A stretch of 64,000 nucleotides of DNA from Palsa-1439 sp050015495 (GTDB lineage Bacteria; Verrucomicrobiota; Verrucomicrobiia; Palsa-1439), in contig JBEKBH010000006.1 of the NCBI GenBank assembly GCA_050015495.1, positions 73,640 to 137,639 of the forward strand, written 5' to 3'. Made by a program: the position numbers and the translations under genes. Below are positions 18,195 to 27,500 of the stretch, piece after piece. Position 1 is the stretch's first letter. Each line of letters starts with the position of its first letter. Below the pieces are notes generated by a model. It made no database searches. It was not told the DNA's origin and was given only the letters and a program-made list of their open reading frames with translations.

Positions 18195-18504
18195 GATCCG
18201 TTCCGAACACGTGCGCGCGTTTCTGGTGGCGCAATATGCCGACCAGATCCAGGGAAAAGGGTTTGACCCCGACGTCTTGCCGGACGATTTCGATTTCTTG
18301 CTGAAGGGGGTCATCGATTCGCTGGGCGTGCTCCAGATGGTCGGCGAATTGGAAAAGAAGTTTCAAATTGAGCTGGATATGAGCAGCCTGGACCCGGAGC
18401 AATTGACCGTGCTCGGCCCGCTCAGCCGGTATGTTGCCGAGGCGGCCGGCCGCGACGGCAAAGGCGGTGCGCGCCCGGGCAACCAACACACGGGAGCGTC
18501 CTGA
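18187..18504 (+). CDS. Acyl/peptidyl carrier protein 1
   Basis: A 105-aa carrier protein. The phosphopantetheine serine is Ser45 in KGVIDSLGVLQMV, followed by the helix ELEKKFQIEL. The start overlaps the adenylation gene by 8 bp, which makes it the obvious partner for that enzyme. The final 20 residues (AGRDGKGGARPGNQ...) look disordered. It carries the activated acyl group as a thioester in the cytoplasm. Confidence 0.88.
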   Translation: MTEIRSEHVRAFLVAQYADQIQGKGFDPDVLPDDFDFLLKGVIDSLGVLQMVGELEKKFQIELDMSSLDPEQLTVLGPLSRYVAEAAGRDGKGGARPGNQHTGAS

Positions 18505-18538
18505 AGGCGGCTTTCCCGTCCGTCCAAGGTATCGCACA

Positions 18539-19501
18539 ATGATTGTCCGTTATCCAACTCCCGGTGTGTTCCTCTGGGGACTGACCCAGAAGCTCGGGTC
18601 CGTCCGTCGGGATTTGTCCGAGTTGAAGGCGTCCGATCTGATCGGCAACCCGGTCGAAGAGCTGGCGAAAAACGGCTACCAGTTCAACCGCGGGGCCGGC
18701 AAGACCGAGGACCTGCTGTCCCTGGCGGCGGGGCCATTCGGGTTTCTGTTGAAGTGCTGTACGAACCCGAGCGCGGTTGTCGTTCACCACTCGTATGGGG
18801 AGAACGCGTCGCTCCCCAGGGAATCGGAAGACCGGGATTTGATGTCTCGGGCGACGTATTTCCCCGCGCTCCTGCTCCGGCAATTTGATGTGGATGACGT
18901 CCCGTACTTCGGTTCGTTTGCCAGCGGCTGCACCGGTTTTTTGTCGCTGGTGACGATGGGGGCCGGATTGCTGGGATCGGCCGAAGACCCGCCGGTCATC
19001 TGTCTCACCGCCGACGTGCGGCCCAAGGGAATGTGGTTTGACGCGGGGCGGGAGAAGATCCTGACATCGGATGCGGCGTCGGGTTTCCTCATGGGCCGTG
19101 AGCGAAGAGGTTTCCAGGTTCTCGGGGTCAATCACTATTCGACGGGTCGACGGCTGGTCCCGCTGGTGGAAATCGTCAAGCGCACCGTGCACATGACCCG
19201 GGAGTTGGCGGACCGAGTGGGGGTAGGCGGGCGGCTCGGCGAAGCCGTGGTTCATTACCCGAATATTTTCCCGCAGGCCTGGGACATGGTCAGCGGCTAC
19301 CTCAAGGTCAGCCCCGAGCGACATATTCTCGACCAGTTGGCCGAGCGGGCCCACTGCCTGAGTTCGGATTCGGTCATCTCGTTGGGAAAACTTCACTCCG
19401 GCAACGAGGGTCGGCTTCACGTGGTGGTGAATTTCGGCAGCGGGGTGCATCTGGGAATCTGCATTTTGAGCGAGGTCAAGGCACATGCACGCGCCGATTG
19501 A
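18539..19501 (+). CDS. Ketoacyl-ACP synthase III-like enzyme
   Basis: A 320-aa thiolase-fold protein. Cys131 in SFASGCTGFLS is the expected nucleophile and His239 in EAVVHYPNIFPQAW sits where KAS III has its PHQAN histidine. The third residue, Asn of GNTSAAS in FabH, seems replaced: the matching stretch reads LSSDSVISLGKL. Divergent KAS III relatives of this type condense or transfer acyl groups from carrier proteins in secondary pathways, including tetronate formation with FkbH enzymes. The gene lies between two ACP genes and overlaps the FkbH-like gene by 17 bp. It is unlikely to be the housekeeping FabH. Confidence 0.78.
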   Translation: MIVRYPTPGVFLWGLTQKLGSVRRDLSELKASDLIGNPVEELAKNGYQFNRGAGKTEDLLSLAAGPFGFLLKCCTNPSAVVVHHSYGENASLPRESEDRDLMSRATYFPALLLRQFDVDDVPYFGSFASGCTGFLSLVTMGAGLLGSAEDPPVICLTADVRPKGMWFDAGREKILTSDAASGFLMGRERRGFQVLGVNHYSTGRRLVPLVEIVKRTVHMTRELADRVGVGGRLGEAVVHYPNIFPQAWDMVSGYLKVSPERHILDQLAERAHCLSSDSVISLGKLHSGNEGRLHVVVNFGSGVHLGICILSEVKAHARAD

Positions 19502-21332
19502 CGCCATGCTCCTGCGGGTGCCGGAGTCGGCCCGTCCCGCGGTGTCGGAAGCGCTGGGGGAGACGCCGACGTGGGTGAAACTGCGCCGGGCGAATGCCGC
19601 GCTGGAGAGGACCGAAGCCGGGCTTCGGGGACCCGAGGTGGCGGTCAATCTTCTGGCCAGCTTCAACCTGGAACCGATCGAGCCCGCGTTGCGTTTGGGA
19701 TTGCAGTGTATTCCCTGCCGGCCACAATTGCGGATTGCGCCGCTGAACACCATCGAGCAAACCTTGCTCGACAAGGGGTCGCCAGTCTATCAGGAGAGCA
19801 GTTTGGCCACGGTGATCCTGTGGCGGATCGAGGAACTGCTGCCAGAGGTATTGCTTCCGTTCTCGTCCGGTGGCGCCGACGTCTTGAAGGGTCAGGTCGA
19901 ACTCCTGTGGTCGAGAATCGAACGAGTGTGCCGCGCCCATCGGGAGACGGGGAAATCACTCCTGTTTGTGTCGACGTTTCCGTCGCCACGCGTGGTCTCC
20001 GGGCTGGTGTTGAACTCCCCGTCGGTTCCGGGACCCACGAGCGCGGTCGCGGAACTCAATCGTAAACTGTATGAACTGGCCGCATCGGCACCGGGGATTC
20101 ACGTATTGGATCTGAACTGGTGGGCCGGGCAGGAAGGGGCCAGCGCCTTCGACCCGTTGATGGAGCACATGGCCCGGCAACCGCTGAGCCTGCGGGGAGC
20201 GTTGTCGTTGGGGTTGTTCGTGGCGCGTCATCTGCGGCCGTTGCTGGTGCCCCGGCGAAAGGTGCTGGCGTTGGACCTGGACAATACCTTGTGGGGCGGG
20301 ATCCTCGGCGAGGACGGCATTCATCATCTCAAACTAGGGCACGATTTTCCCGGGAACATTTTCCTGCGCATCCAGCGCGAAGCCCGCGAACTCAAGAGCC
20401 AGGGTGTGCTCCTGGCCTTGCTATCCAAAAATGACGAGACTGAGGTGCGGCAGGCATTCCGGGAATTGCCGGACATGGAGCTAAAGTGGGAGGACTTCGT
20501 TAGCCGACGGGTCAATTTCAACCACAAACACGAGAGCCTCCGCGAGATGGCGGAGGAATTGGGGTTGGGGATCGACAGTTTCGCGGTGTTGGACGATTCC
20601 GACTACGAACGGGAACAGATCCGCATGTTTCATCCGGAAGTGCTCGTCATCAACCAACGGAGCGACCCGCTCCACATGCTTCAGGCGCTGCAATCCACCG
20701 ACGCCTTCGACGCCTACGCGGTGACCGCGGAAGACCGGGGACGACATCGGGAATATGAGTTGCGGGAAATGCGCCGCACGCAGGGACGCGAAACGAACCT
20801 GGAAGAGTTTCTCCGGTCCCTGCATCTCCAGGCGACAATCGAATCCATCCACGACGGGAATGTGGACCGCGTGGTCCAGATGCTGTCGAAGACGAACCAG
20901 TTCAATCTGACCACGCGAAGACATCGACTGGAAGAGTTGAAAGCGCTGGTGGCGATACCCGGCAGCGTCAGCCTGACACTGCGGTTGTCCGACAAATTCG
21001 GCGACCAGGGGATCGTCGGCGTGTTACTGGCGGTTCCCGCCGATGATGGACGGCGGCTGCGAATCGACAGCTATCTGGTCAGTTGCCGGGCGTTGGGCCG
21101 CGGGGTGGAGGAGTTTCTCTGGGCCGAACTGGCGAGACAGGCGCTGGACCACAAGATTCACGGGATCCTGGGCGAGTACATTCCCACGCCAAAAAACGGT
21201 CTGGCGAAGGGATTCTATGACAAGCTGGGGTTCACGCGGGTCGAGGAAAACGCGTCGATGACCCGATACCTCATAGAACCGCTGACACCGGTCGAGCCAC
21301 CGGTCTGGTTGGCCAGCAACGGAGGACAATGA
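19485..21332 (+). CDS. FkbH-like HAD-IIIC enzyme with GNAT-like C-terminus
   Basis: A 615-aa protein of the FkbH family. The N-terminal 250 residues form an SGNH-like region. The HAD core follows with the nucleophile motif LALDLDNTLWGGILGEDG (Asp264/Asp266), motif II in LLSKND and an acidic LDDSDYEREQ. A GNAT-like domain ends the protein (GVEEFLWAELARQA, then GFYDKLGFTRVEE). Characterised FkbH enzymes dephosphorylate 1,3-bisphosphoglycerate and load the glyceryl unit on an ACP. The ACP gene at 21329 overlaps its stop by 4 bp, so a glyceryl-S-ACP or similar C3-S-ACP is the best guess for the product. Confidence 0.85.
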   Translation: MHAPIDAMLLRVPESARPAVSEALGETPTWVKLRRANAALERTEAGLRGPEVAVNLLASFNLEPIEPALRLGLQCIPCRPQLRIAPLNTIEQTLLDKGSPVYQESSLATVILWRIEELLPEVLLPFSSGGADVLKGQVELLWSRIERVCRAHRETGKSLLFVSTFPSPRVVSGLVLNSPSVPGPTSAVAELNRKLYELAASAPGIHVLDLNWWAGQEGASAFDPLMEHMARQPLSLRGALSLGLFVARHLRPLLVPRRKVLALDLDNTLWGGILGEDGIHHLKLGHDFPGNIFLRIQREARELKSQGVLLALLSKNDETEVRQAFRELPDMELKWEDFVSRRVNFNHKHESLREMAEELGLGIDSFAVLDDSDYEREQIRMFHPEVLVINQRSDPLHMLQALQSTDAFDAYAVTAEDRGRHREYELREMRRTQGRETNLEEFLRSLHLQATIESIHDGNVDRVVQMLSKTNQFNLTTRRHRLEELKALVAIPGSVSLTLRLSDKFGDQGIVGVLLAVPADDGRRLRIDSYLVSCRALGRGVEEFLWAELARQALDHKIHGILGEYIPTPKNGLAKGFYDKLGFTRVEENASMTRYLIEPLTPVEPPVWLASNGGQ

Positions 21333-21577
21333 ACGCGGAGACGGATCGATTGCGGGACCTGTTGATTGAATTTTTTGAGCTTCCCCCGGATACGATGGCG
21401 TCGGACATCGTGCAGGAGCGGATTGCGAAATGGGACTCGCTGGCCATGGTACAATTGATCGCGGAGCTACAAACGGTATTCGGCGTGGAATTTGACGTGG
21501 ACGAAATCGACCGGCTTACGAGCTGCTCGCAGATCGGTGAGGCGCTCGGCCGCAAAGGGGTGAAGGTCTCACGATGA
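21329..21577 (+). CDS. Acyl carrier protein 2
   Basis: An 82-aa carrier protein with the phosphopantetheine site at Ser37 in AKWDSLAMVQLIAEL. It overlaps the FkbH-like gene upstream and the acetyltransferase gene downstream by 4 bp each, so the three are tightly coupled. It is distinct in sequence from the ACP at 18187, which suggests each carrier serves a different loading enzyme: this one the FkbH-like protein, the other the adenylation enzyme. Confidence 0.88.
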   Translation: MNAETDRLRDLLIEFFELPPDTMASDIVQERIAKWDSLAMVQLIAELQTVFGVEFDVDEIDRLTSCSQIGEALGRKGVKVSR

Positions 21578-22047
21578 GAATTGTTCTGCTATCGGGATTG
21601 AAGAATCGAATCCTGCAAATCCTCGCGAGAGTATCGCCGGGGGCCAGCAGTATTCGCGTCTGGCTGCATCGGTGGCGCGGCGTGAAAATGGGCAAACGCG
21701 TGTGGATCGGCTACGATGCGATCATCGAAACTGAACATCCGTATCTGGTGGAGATCCGTGACGACGCCGTGGTCGGGATTCGGGCAACCATTATCGCCCA
21801 TTTTCGAGAATCAAAAGGGGTCGTTATTGAGGAGGGCGCGGTGCTCGGGCCGGGAGTGATTGTGTTGCAGGGAGTCACCGTCGGCAAGGGCGCGGTGGTG
21901 GCCGCCGGCAGCGTGGTGACCCGGTCGGTGCCGCCGATGACGATGGTGCAGGGCAATCCCGCCAAGCCCATCGCCAAGCTCGGGCAGATGTTGACCCGGA
22001 CCACAACCCTCAAGGCATTCTCCACGAGTCTTCGGCCACTGTCGTAA
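21574..22047 (+). CDS. Hexapeptide-repeat acyltransferase, second
   Basis: A 157-aa LbH protein with MGKRVWIGYDAIIE, VEIRDDAVVGIRAT, GVTVGKGAVVAAGSVVTRSV and the closing VQGNPAKPIAKLG. The family is homotrimeric and uses acyl-CoA or acyl-ACP. Four-base overlap with ACP 2 raises the possibility that it takes its acyl group from that carrier and places it on the sugar. That would make it the transferase step of the acyl module, which is inference. Confidence 0.85.
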   Translation: MRIVLLSGLKNRILQILARVSPGASSIRVWLHRWRGVKMGKRVWIGYDAIIETEHPYLVEIRDDAVVGIRATIIAHFRESKGVVIEEGAVLGPGVIVLQGVTVGKGAVVAAGSVVTRSVPPMTMVQGNPAKPIAKLGQMLTRTTTLKAFSTSLRPLS

Positions 22048-22064
22048 CCCGCCTGGCTATTCCC

Positions 22065-23864
22065 ATGGAAGGATTTACCAAAGAGCCCCGTCTCGTTGTG
22101 CTTTCGTCCGAACCCTCGGCCGTTTCGGACCGGGCACTGGCCAAGTTTGCCGGGTTTTTGGGTGTGACAGCGCCGCTGGTACCGGTCCACGCTGAACTTG
22201 CCGGGCCTCCACCGGAAGCTCTGATGGCGCCCGCGACCGAACGCTGCCTGGCGCTGAGTCTGGCCACTTTCCGAATTCTCAAATCACAGTCGTGGTTTCC
22301 GAGCCTGTTGCCGCAAGCGAAGGCCATCCTCATCTATGGATTTGGCGTGACGGAAACGGAATGCGGCGACTTGAAAGAACTGACGCGGGGGGCACTGGCT
22401 TCTGTGGTCGCAGTCGACGCGAAAACATTCGAGTATCACATTCATGGGGACGGCAAACACAAGGCGTTTCCAATTTCCGGCAGGTCGTACACGGTCGAGT
22501 TACCTGCAGTTCCTCTGGCATTTGGTTCCCCGTCTGTTCGGGATGGCGTTGACACCCTGATCTCGGTGAACCACCAGCCCTGCTTCGTATCGGTGCCGAG
22601 CGGCCGGGGCACACTCTATCTGTTGTCCAGCCCCACGTTGGTGGACATTGACGTTCCCCTCCCATCGAATTGCCCGTCGCGGCAATGGTATGCCGAACTG
22701 CTGGGCTTATCCATTTTCCTTCGCTCGGTGTTCGGCCGGTGGTGCTGGACCGCTCCGGCCCGAACGGCGACGATCGTGATTGATGATCCCTATCTCAAAA
22801 AGCGATACGGTTTCCTGCGTTACGAATCGCTGGCCCGTGAACTCCAGCAAACGGGTTGTTCCCTGACGGTGGGATTCATTCCGTACAATTATTGGCGCAG
22901 CGACCGGCGCGTTACGAACATGTTGCGCGGCCAGCGGGATCGTTTTTCCATCGCGGTCCACGGTTGCGACCACACGACTGCCGAATTCGCCAGTCGGGAC
23001 GAAATGTGGCTGAATCAAAAGGCCCGGTGGGCCTTGGAACGCATGGACACCCACACCAAACTGACCCAGATGCCGTATGACGAGGTCATGGTGTTTCCAC
23101 AAGGGCGATTCTCCACAAAAGCCATTCAGGCCTTGAAGGAGTGCCGGTATCTGGCGGCCGTGAACACGACCGTGTGGCCCGTGGATGCCGCGGAGAACCC
23201 GCTGACGCTCCGGGACATTCTGGATGTCGCGGTCACAAAGTACGACAACTTCCCGATCTTTGGTCGGAGGTATCCGCAGGATGTTTTCGACTTCGCGGTT
23301 GACGCCTTGTTTCAGAAGCCGTTGTTGATCGGGGAACACCATGCGTTTTTCAAGTCCGGGTTCGAGCCGCTACGGCGGGTCGCGCGCGAACTGGCGACGC
23401 TCGATACGCCGCCGGTGTGGATGCCGCTTCAGGGAGCGCTGACATCGACCTTTGTCGTCAAGCGCGCGGGGTCCGGTCATTACGATGCCAGGTTCTTCAC
23501 GTCCCTGTTGAGATTGCGGAATGCCACGGGTGAGCCATGTCTCTACTCGCTGACGAAGCCCGAGGCACCCGGGCTGGTGGAAGCGGTGACGGTGGGGGGC
23601 AAGAGCGTGCCGTTTGAATGTCGGTCGGGCTTCTTAAAGTGCGACGTTCAGCTTGGTCCGGAGGACGAGCGTGACGTGAAGGTGTTGTACCGTGCCGCGG
23701 AACACAGGAGCAATCACTACCGGCGCTCTTGGAACTTTCGCTCGCGGGTTTTTGCCAGAAGGATGTTGTCCGACATGAGGGACAATTATTTGTCAAAAAG
23801 CGACCGGCTGTTGGCCGCCGCGGAGAAGGTAAAGGATCGCTTGTTCAAAGACGGCATCGTCTAG
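22065..23864 (+). CDS. Large protein with a NodB-like deacetylase domain
   Basis: 599 aa. I do not recognise residues 1-220 (a mixed alpha/beta region including AILIYGFGVTETECGDL and GRGTLYLLSSPTLVD). From about residue 235 a NodB-type barrel appears: the Asp pair in TATIVIDDPYLKKRYG, TVGFIPYNYW, a His pair in SIAVHGCDHTTAEF, and FPQGRFSTKA. These keep the Asp-His-His metal site of CE4 deacetylases. The last 150 residues look like a beta domain and an Arg/Lys-rich tail. It has no clear signal peptide. It lies between the acyl module and the PrsT-like gene, so a role in glycan modification is likely. Confidence 0.65.
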   Translation: MEGFTKEPRLVVLSSEPSAVSDRALAKFAGFLGVTAPLVPVHAELAGPPPEALMAPATERCLALSLATFRILKSQSWFPSLLPQAKAILIYGFGVTETECGDLKELTRGALASVVAVDAKTFEYHIHGDGKHKAFPISGRSYTVELPAVPLAFGSPSVRDGVDTLISVNHQPCFVSVPSGRGTLYLLSSPTLVDIDVPLPSNCPSRQWYAELLGLSIFLRSVFGRWCWTAPARTATIVIDDPYLKKRYGFLRYESLARELQQTGCSLTVGFIPYNYWRSDRRVTNMLRGQRDRFSIAVHGCDHTTAEFASRDEMWLNQKARWALERMDTHTKLTQMPYDEVMVFPQGRFSTKAIQALKECRYLAAVNTTVWPVDAAENPLTLRDILDVAVTKYDNFPIFGRRYPQDVFDFAVDALFQKPLLIGEHHAFFKSGFEPLRRVARELATLDTPPVWMPLQGALTSTFVVKRAGSGHYDARFFTSLLRLRNATGEPCLYSLTKPEAPGLVEAVTVGGKSVPFECRSGFLKCDVQLGPEDERDVKVLYRAAEHRSNHYRRSWNFRSRVFARRMLSDMRDNYLSKSDRLLAAAEKVKDRLFKDGIV

Positions 23865-24025
23865 ATGCATCCGCGATTGCGCCACGATTCGAGCGGACGC
23901 GGATGGGTTGACGCGTCTGACATGGACATGGCACAATGCACGATGTGATTCCCCGCTTATCGAGGACGCGCATACATTCCGTTGAGCCGGGGGAATCCGG
24001 TACCACAAACCGATGAGGGCATTTC

Positions 24026-27000
24026 ATGCGACAGTTTCTGTTTAGAATTCTTGCGTTGGCGGCGTTGTTTCTAACCGTCATAGCCGGAAGCGGTTGCACA
24101 CAAGCAGCCAGACGAGCCCGGCACTTGGCCCGTGCCAATCAGTACTTCGATTCCGGCGAGCTGGACAAGGCCGAGATCGAGTACTTGATCGTCCTCAAAA
24201 CGGATCGGACGAATCCCCGGGCCATCGGTCGACTCGGCATCATTTATTACGAACAGGGGCGATATGGGCGCGCGATTCCGTTCCTGATCAAGGGGAAGGA
24301 GCTCGCGCCGGAAGACCTGGACCTGCGACGGAGGCTGGCCGCCGTCTATTTGTCAGCGGGCAAGACAAAGGATGCAAGGGATGAGGCCATCTTCGTTCTC
24401 GATCGAAATCCGCGCGACGATGAGGCGCCGCTGTTATTGGCCGAGGCATCGGCAGCCACAAACGCCGTGGCCGAGGCACAGGCGAGATTGAAGGCGGCGG
24501 TGCAGAAGGCGGGTGAGACCGCGGCATTGGATGTGGCCCTGGCGCATCTGGAACAGAACCGCGGAGATTTTCAGGCAGCAGCAGCCGATCTGGAACGGGC
24601 CAAGGCTCTCGACCCAAAATCGAGTTCGGTGTTTTGGGCGTACGGGAACCTGTATTTCGCGCAAAACGACCAGAAGCAAGCCGGGGAGGCATTCCAGACG
24701 GCGGCCAAACTGTCTCCTCCCCGATCTCCGAGGCGATTGCGATATGCCGAGTACAAAATCCGGGCCGGGGATCTGGCAGACGGCAAACAGCTCTTGCAGG
24801 ACATCACCCGGAAGACTCCGGACTATTTGCCCGCATGGAGGTGGCTGGCGGAGATTGCCCTGGCCGAAACGAACTATGACCAGAGCGCGGACCTTGTCGG
24901 CAAAATGCTCGCGCGGGATTCGCTCAACTACGACGCGCTGCTGTTGAATGGCCGGATCTATCTGGCGAAAGGGAACGTGGACAGGGCGATCGGAGAGTTC
25001 AAGAAGGCGGTGACGGCATATCCACAGGCGCCCGAGACGCATTATCAACTTGCCGTCAGCTATCTGGTGAAAAATGAAGTCGGTCAGGCGGTGATCAGCT
25101 TGAATCAGGCGTTGAGCGTGGCGCCGAATTTTGCGGAGGCCACGGTATTGCTGGCGGGAATCAAAATGAGAACCGGCGAAGTGGGTGCGGCCATCGCTTC
25201 GCTGAAGCCGCTGGTGGAGAAGCGACCGCACTTTGTTCAGGCCCAGCTTCTTCTGGCCGACGGGTATCGCGCCCAGGGCGATTTCGAGTCCGCGATCGAG
25301 ATCTACCGCGCCATGGAGAAGTTGGCTCCAAAGAATCCCGATGCGCCGCTCCTCATGGGGATGACATTTCTCCAGGAGGAAAAACGGGATGAAGCCCGCG
25401 CGGCATTCGGCAAGGCCGTGGAATTATCTCCCGATTACCTGGCCGGGGTGGAGCAGTTGGTGGACATGGATATCGCGGACAAACAGTATGAAACGGCCCT
25501 GCAGCGGGTCCAGCCGCTCCTCGATCGAAACCCCAAGTCGGCAGAAGCGCGGCTGGTCCAGGCGAAGATTTTCCTGGCGCAACAAGACGCGAAAGGGGCG
25601 GAAGCCGCGCTGGTGAAGGCCATCGAGTTGAAGCCGGAATCCCGGGCCGCCCATCTCATGCTCGCGCGGTTGTACGTCGACACTCACCAGCAACAGAAGG
25701 CGTTGGATGATCTCCGGCCGTTCGTCGAGAAAAATCCAAAGGACGCCGGGGCGTGGCTGTTCATCGGCATGATCCAGGAACAGCAGAAGGATTACGATGC
25801 CGTCCGCGACACCTACGAGAAATTGCTGGCCGCCAATCCGCAGTACACGCCGGCCATGAACAATCTGGCGTGGTTGTATGCGGAAGATCTTGGACAGACG
25901 GACAAGGCATATGAGATCGCCAGCAAGGCTAGGGAATTGCAGCCATACGACCCGTTTGCCGCCGATACGCTGGGTTGGATCCTCTATCGGATGAAGCAGT
26001 ATCCGAAGGCCCTGAGTTTGTTGCAAGAAAGCGCCGGCAAGATCGGCAAGCAGGCCGACGTCCAGGTTCATTTGGGGCTGACGTATTACATGTTGGACGA
26101 GGAAGAACCGGCCCGAACGGCGCTGCAACGCGCCAAGGAATTAAAGAAGGATGTTACCGGCCACGAGGAAGCTGATCAATGCCTGGCCATTCTAGCCATC
26201 GATCCCGCGTCGGCAGGGCCCGAAGCACGAACCATGTTGGACAAACGACTGGCGGCGACAGCGGATGACCCGGTGGCCCGAGCGCGGCTGGCGGCCATTG
26301 ACGAACGCGAAGGGAAATTTGACAAGGCGACCGAGGGGTATCAGACGATACTGACCTCCAATCCTGACGACGTCAGGGCGTTGGTCAGTCTCGCCCGGCT
26401 CTACTCATCGCATGGGAATGACCCGCACAAGGCCATCGAATTTGCCAAGAACGCGTACAAACTTGCGCCGAACGATCCTGCCATCCCCCTGATCCTTGGT
26501 CGGCTGGCGTTTCAAACCGGTGATTACAAATGGGCGGCGAGCCTGCTCCAACAGGCGTCGAGCCAACAACCGCAGAATCCCGAGGTGCTCTTTGATTTTG
26601 CGCTGGCCTCCTACAGCGTTGGCCAGGTGTCTGATGCCGCAGCCAATGCGAAAAACGCCTTGCAAGCCGGGGCTGGGTTCTCGCGCGCGGATGCCGCGAC
26701 GCGGTTTCTCGACATGATCGCACTGGCGGGTGACCCGGAGCGGGCGGTGACGTCGTCGTCACGCGTTCAGGAGATATTGAAATCGCAACCAGATTATGTG
26801 CCCGCGCTCATGGCGATGGGAGCGATTGAAGACCAAAAAGCGGATCTTCGCGCGGCGGAGCAGGTCTATGAAAAAGCGCTGTCGCTGTATCCTGACTTTG
26901 GACCAGCGAAGAGGCGACTGGCCATCCTGTACGCGGCGGACCAACCCGCTGACAATCAGCGGGCGCTACAACTCGCCATGCAGGCCCGAGAGGCATATCC

Positions 27001-27256
27001 AGTCGATCCAGAAGTTGCGAAAGCTTTTGGCATCGAGGCGTATCGGCAAGGGGACTACGCGAGGGCAGCCGGACTCTTGAAGGAGAGCGCCAACAGTCTG
27101 ACGGCGGATGCGACTTTGATGTACTACCTGGGGATGGCGCAATATCGGAATAACGACCCGGCAGCCTGCAAGCTCTCGCTACGACGAGCTCTCGAATTGA
27201 ATCTGAACGGTGAATTGAGTTCGGCGGCGAAACAAACGCTGGTGGGATTGAAGTGA
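24026..27256 (+). CDS. prsT: Giant TPR lipoprotein, PrsT-like
   Basis: A 1076-aa protein with a lipoprotein signal (MRQFLFRILALAALFLTVIA, lipobox AGSGC) and more than twenty 34-residue TPR units running to the end (for example ANQYFDSGELDKAEIEYLIV and AIGEFKKAVTAYPQAPETHY). PrsT is the TPR protein that accompanies PrsK and PrsR in exosortase systems, and the same order is seen here. It probably scaffolds export or assembly of the polysaccharide in the periplasm. The 161 bp before it contain no gene and no convincing promoter. Confidence 0.85.
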   Translation: MRQFLFRILALAALFLTVIAGSGCTQAARRARHLARANQYFDSGELDKAEIEYLIVLKTDRTNPRAIGRLGIIYYEQGRYGRAIPFLIKGKELAPEDLDLRRRLAAVYLSAGKTKDARDEAIFVLDRNPRDDEAPLLLAEASAATNAVAEAQARLKAAVQKAGETAALDVALAHLEQNRGDFQAAAADLERAKALDPKSSSVFWAYGNLYFAQNDQKQAGEAFQTAAKLSPPRSPRRLRYAEYKIRAGDLADGKQLLQDITRKTPDYLPAWRWLAEIALAETNYDQSADLVGKMLARDSLNYDALLLNGRIYLAKGNVDRAIGEFKKAVTAYPQAPETHYQLAVSYLVKNEVGQAVISLNQALSVAPNFAEATVLLAGIKMRTGEVGAAIASLKPLVEKRPHFVQAQLLLADGYRAQGDFESAIEIYRAMEKLAPKNPDAPLLMGMTFLQEEKRDEARAAFGKAVELSPDYLAGVEQLVDMDIADKQYETALQRVQPLLDRNPKSAEARLVQAKIFLAQQDAKGAEAALVKAIELKPESRAAHLMLARLYVDTHQQQKALDDLRPFVEKNPKDAGAWLFIGMIQEQQKDYDAVRDTYEKLLAANPQYTPAMNNLAWLYAEDLGQTDKAYEIASKARELQPYDPFAADTLGWILYRMKQYPKALSLLQESAGKIGKQADVQVHLGLTYYMLDEEEPARTALQRAKELKKDVTGHEEADQCLAILAIDPASAGPEARTMLDKRLAATADDPVARARLAAIDEREGKFDKATEGYQTILTSNPDDVRALVSLARLYSSHGNDPHKAIEFAKNAYKLAPNDPAIPLILGRLAFQTGDYKWAASLLQQASSQQPQNPEVLFDFALASYSVGQVSDAAANAKNALQAGAGFSRADAATRFLDMIALAGDPERAVTSSSRVQEILKSQPDYVPALMAMGAIEDQKADLRAAEQVYEKALSLYPDFGPAKRRLAILYAADQPADNQRALQLAMQAREAYPVDPEVAKAFGIEAYRQGDYARAAGLLKESANSLTADATLMYYLGMAQYRNNDPAACKLSLRRALELNLNGELSSAAKQTLVGLK

Positions 27257-27301
27257 CGAGCAAAACAACTGGGCTTTGCGAGTGGGACAGATCGCAAGTT
27301 G

Positions 27302-27319
27302 CGGGTCAAACGTGACCCG
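27302..27319 (+). terminator. Hairpin between the PrsT-like and PrsK-like genes (weak terminator?)
   Basis: CGGGTCA-AACG-TGACCCG forms a perfect 7-bp stem with a 4-base loop, 45 bp after the PrsT-like stop. No run of T follows, so it may attenuate or process the transcript rather than terminate it. Confidence 0.35.
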
Positions 27320-27500
27320 GTTGTGATATCTGGAATATGGCCGCAATTCAGTTTCGGGAGACTCCGGCGGGCCAGTGCTTGCCGCACCGTCATTCCCCCT
27401 GCAAGGGAGAGTGTAGTAAGCTATCTGCGGCCCGACTGACCGTGAACCGAACAGAAAGGCGCGGCGGGACACGATTCCGACCGTGAACCAGCGATAGACC

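Noticed and set aside
23905..23935. TGGCAC-containing stretch before the PrsT-like gene
   Set aside because: No GC ten bases after the GG; chance match to half a promoter.
27367..27383. Sigma-54-like CGGGCCAGTGCTTGCC before the PrsK-like gene
   Set aside because: The -12 half is good and the spacing is right, but the -24 half (GGGCCA) departs from TGGCAC; not strong enough to call.
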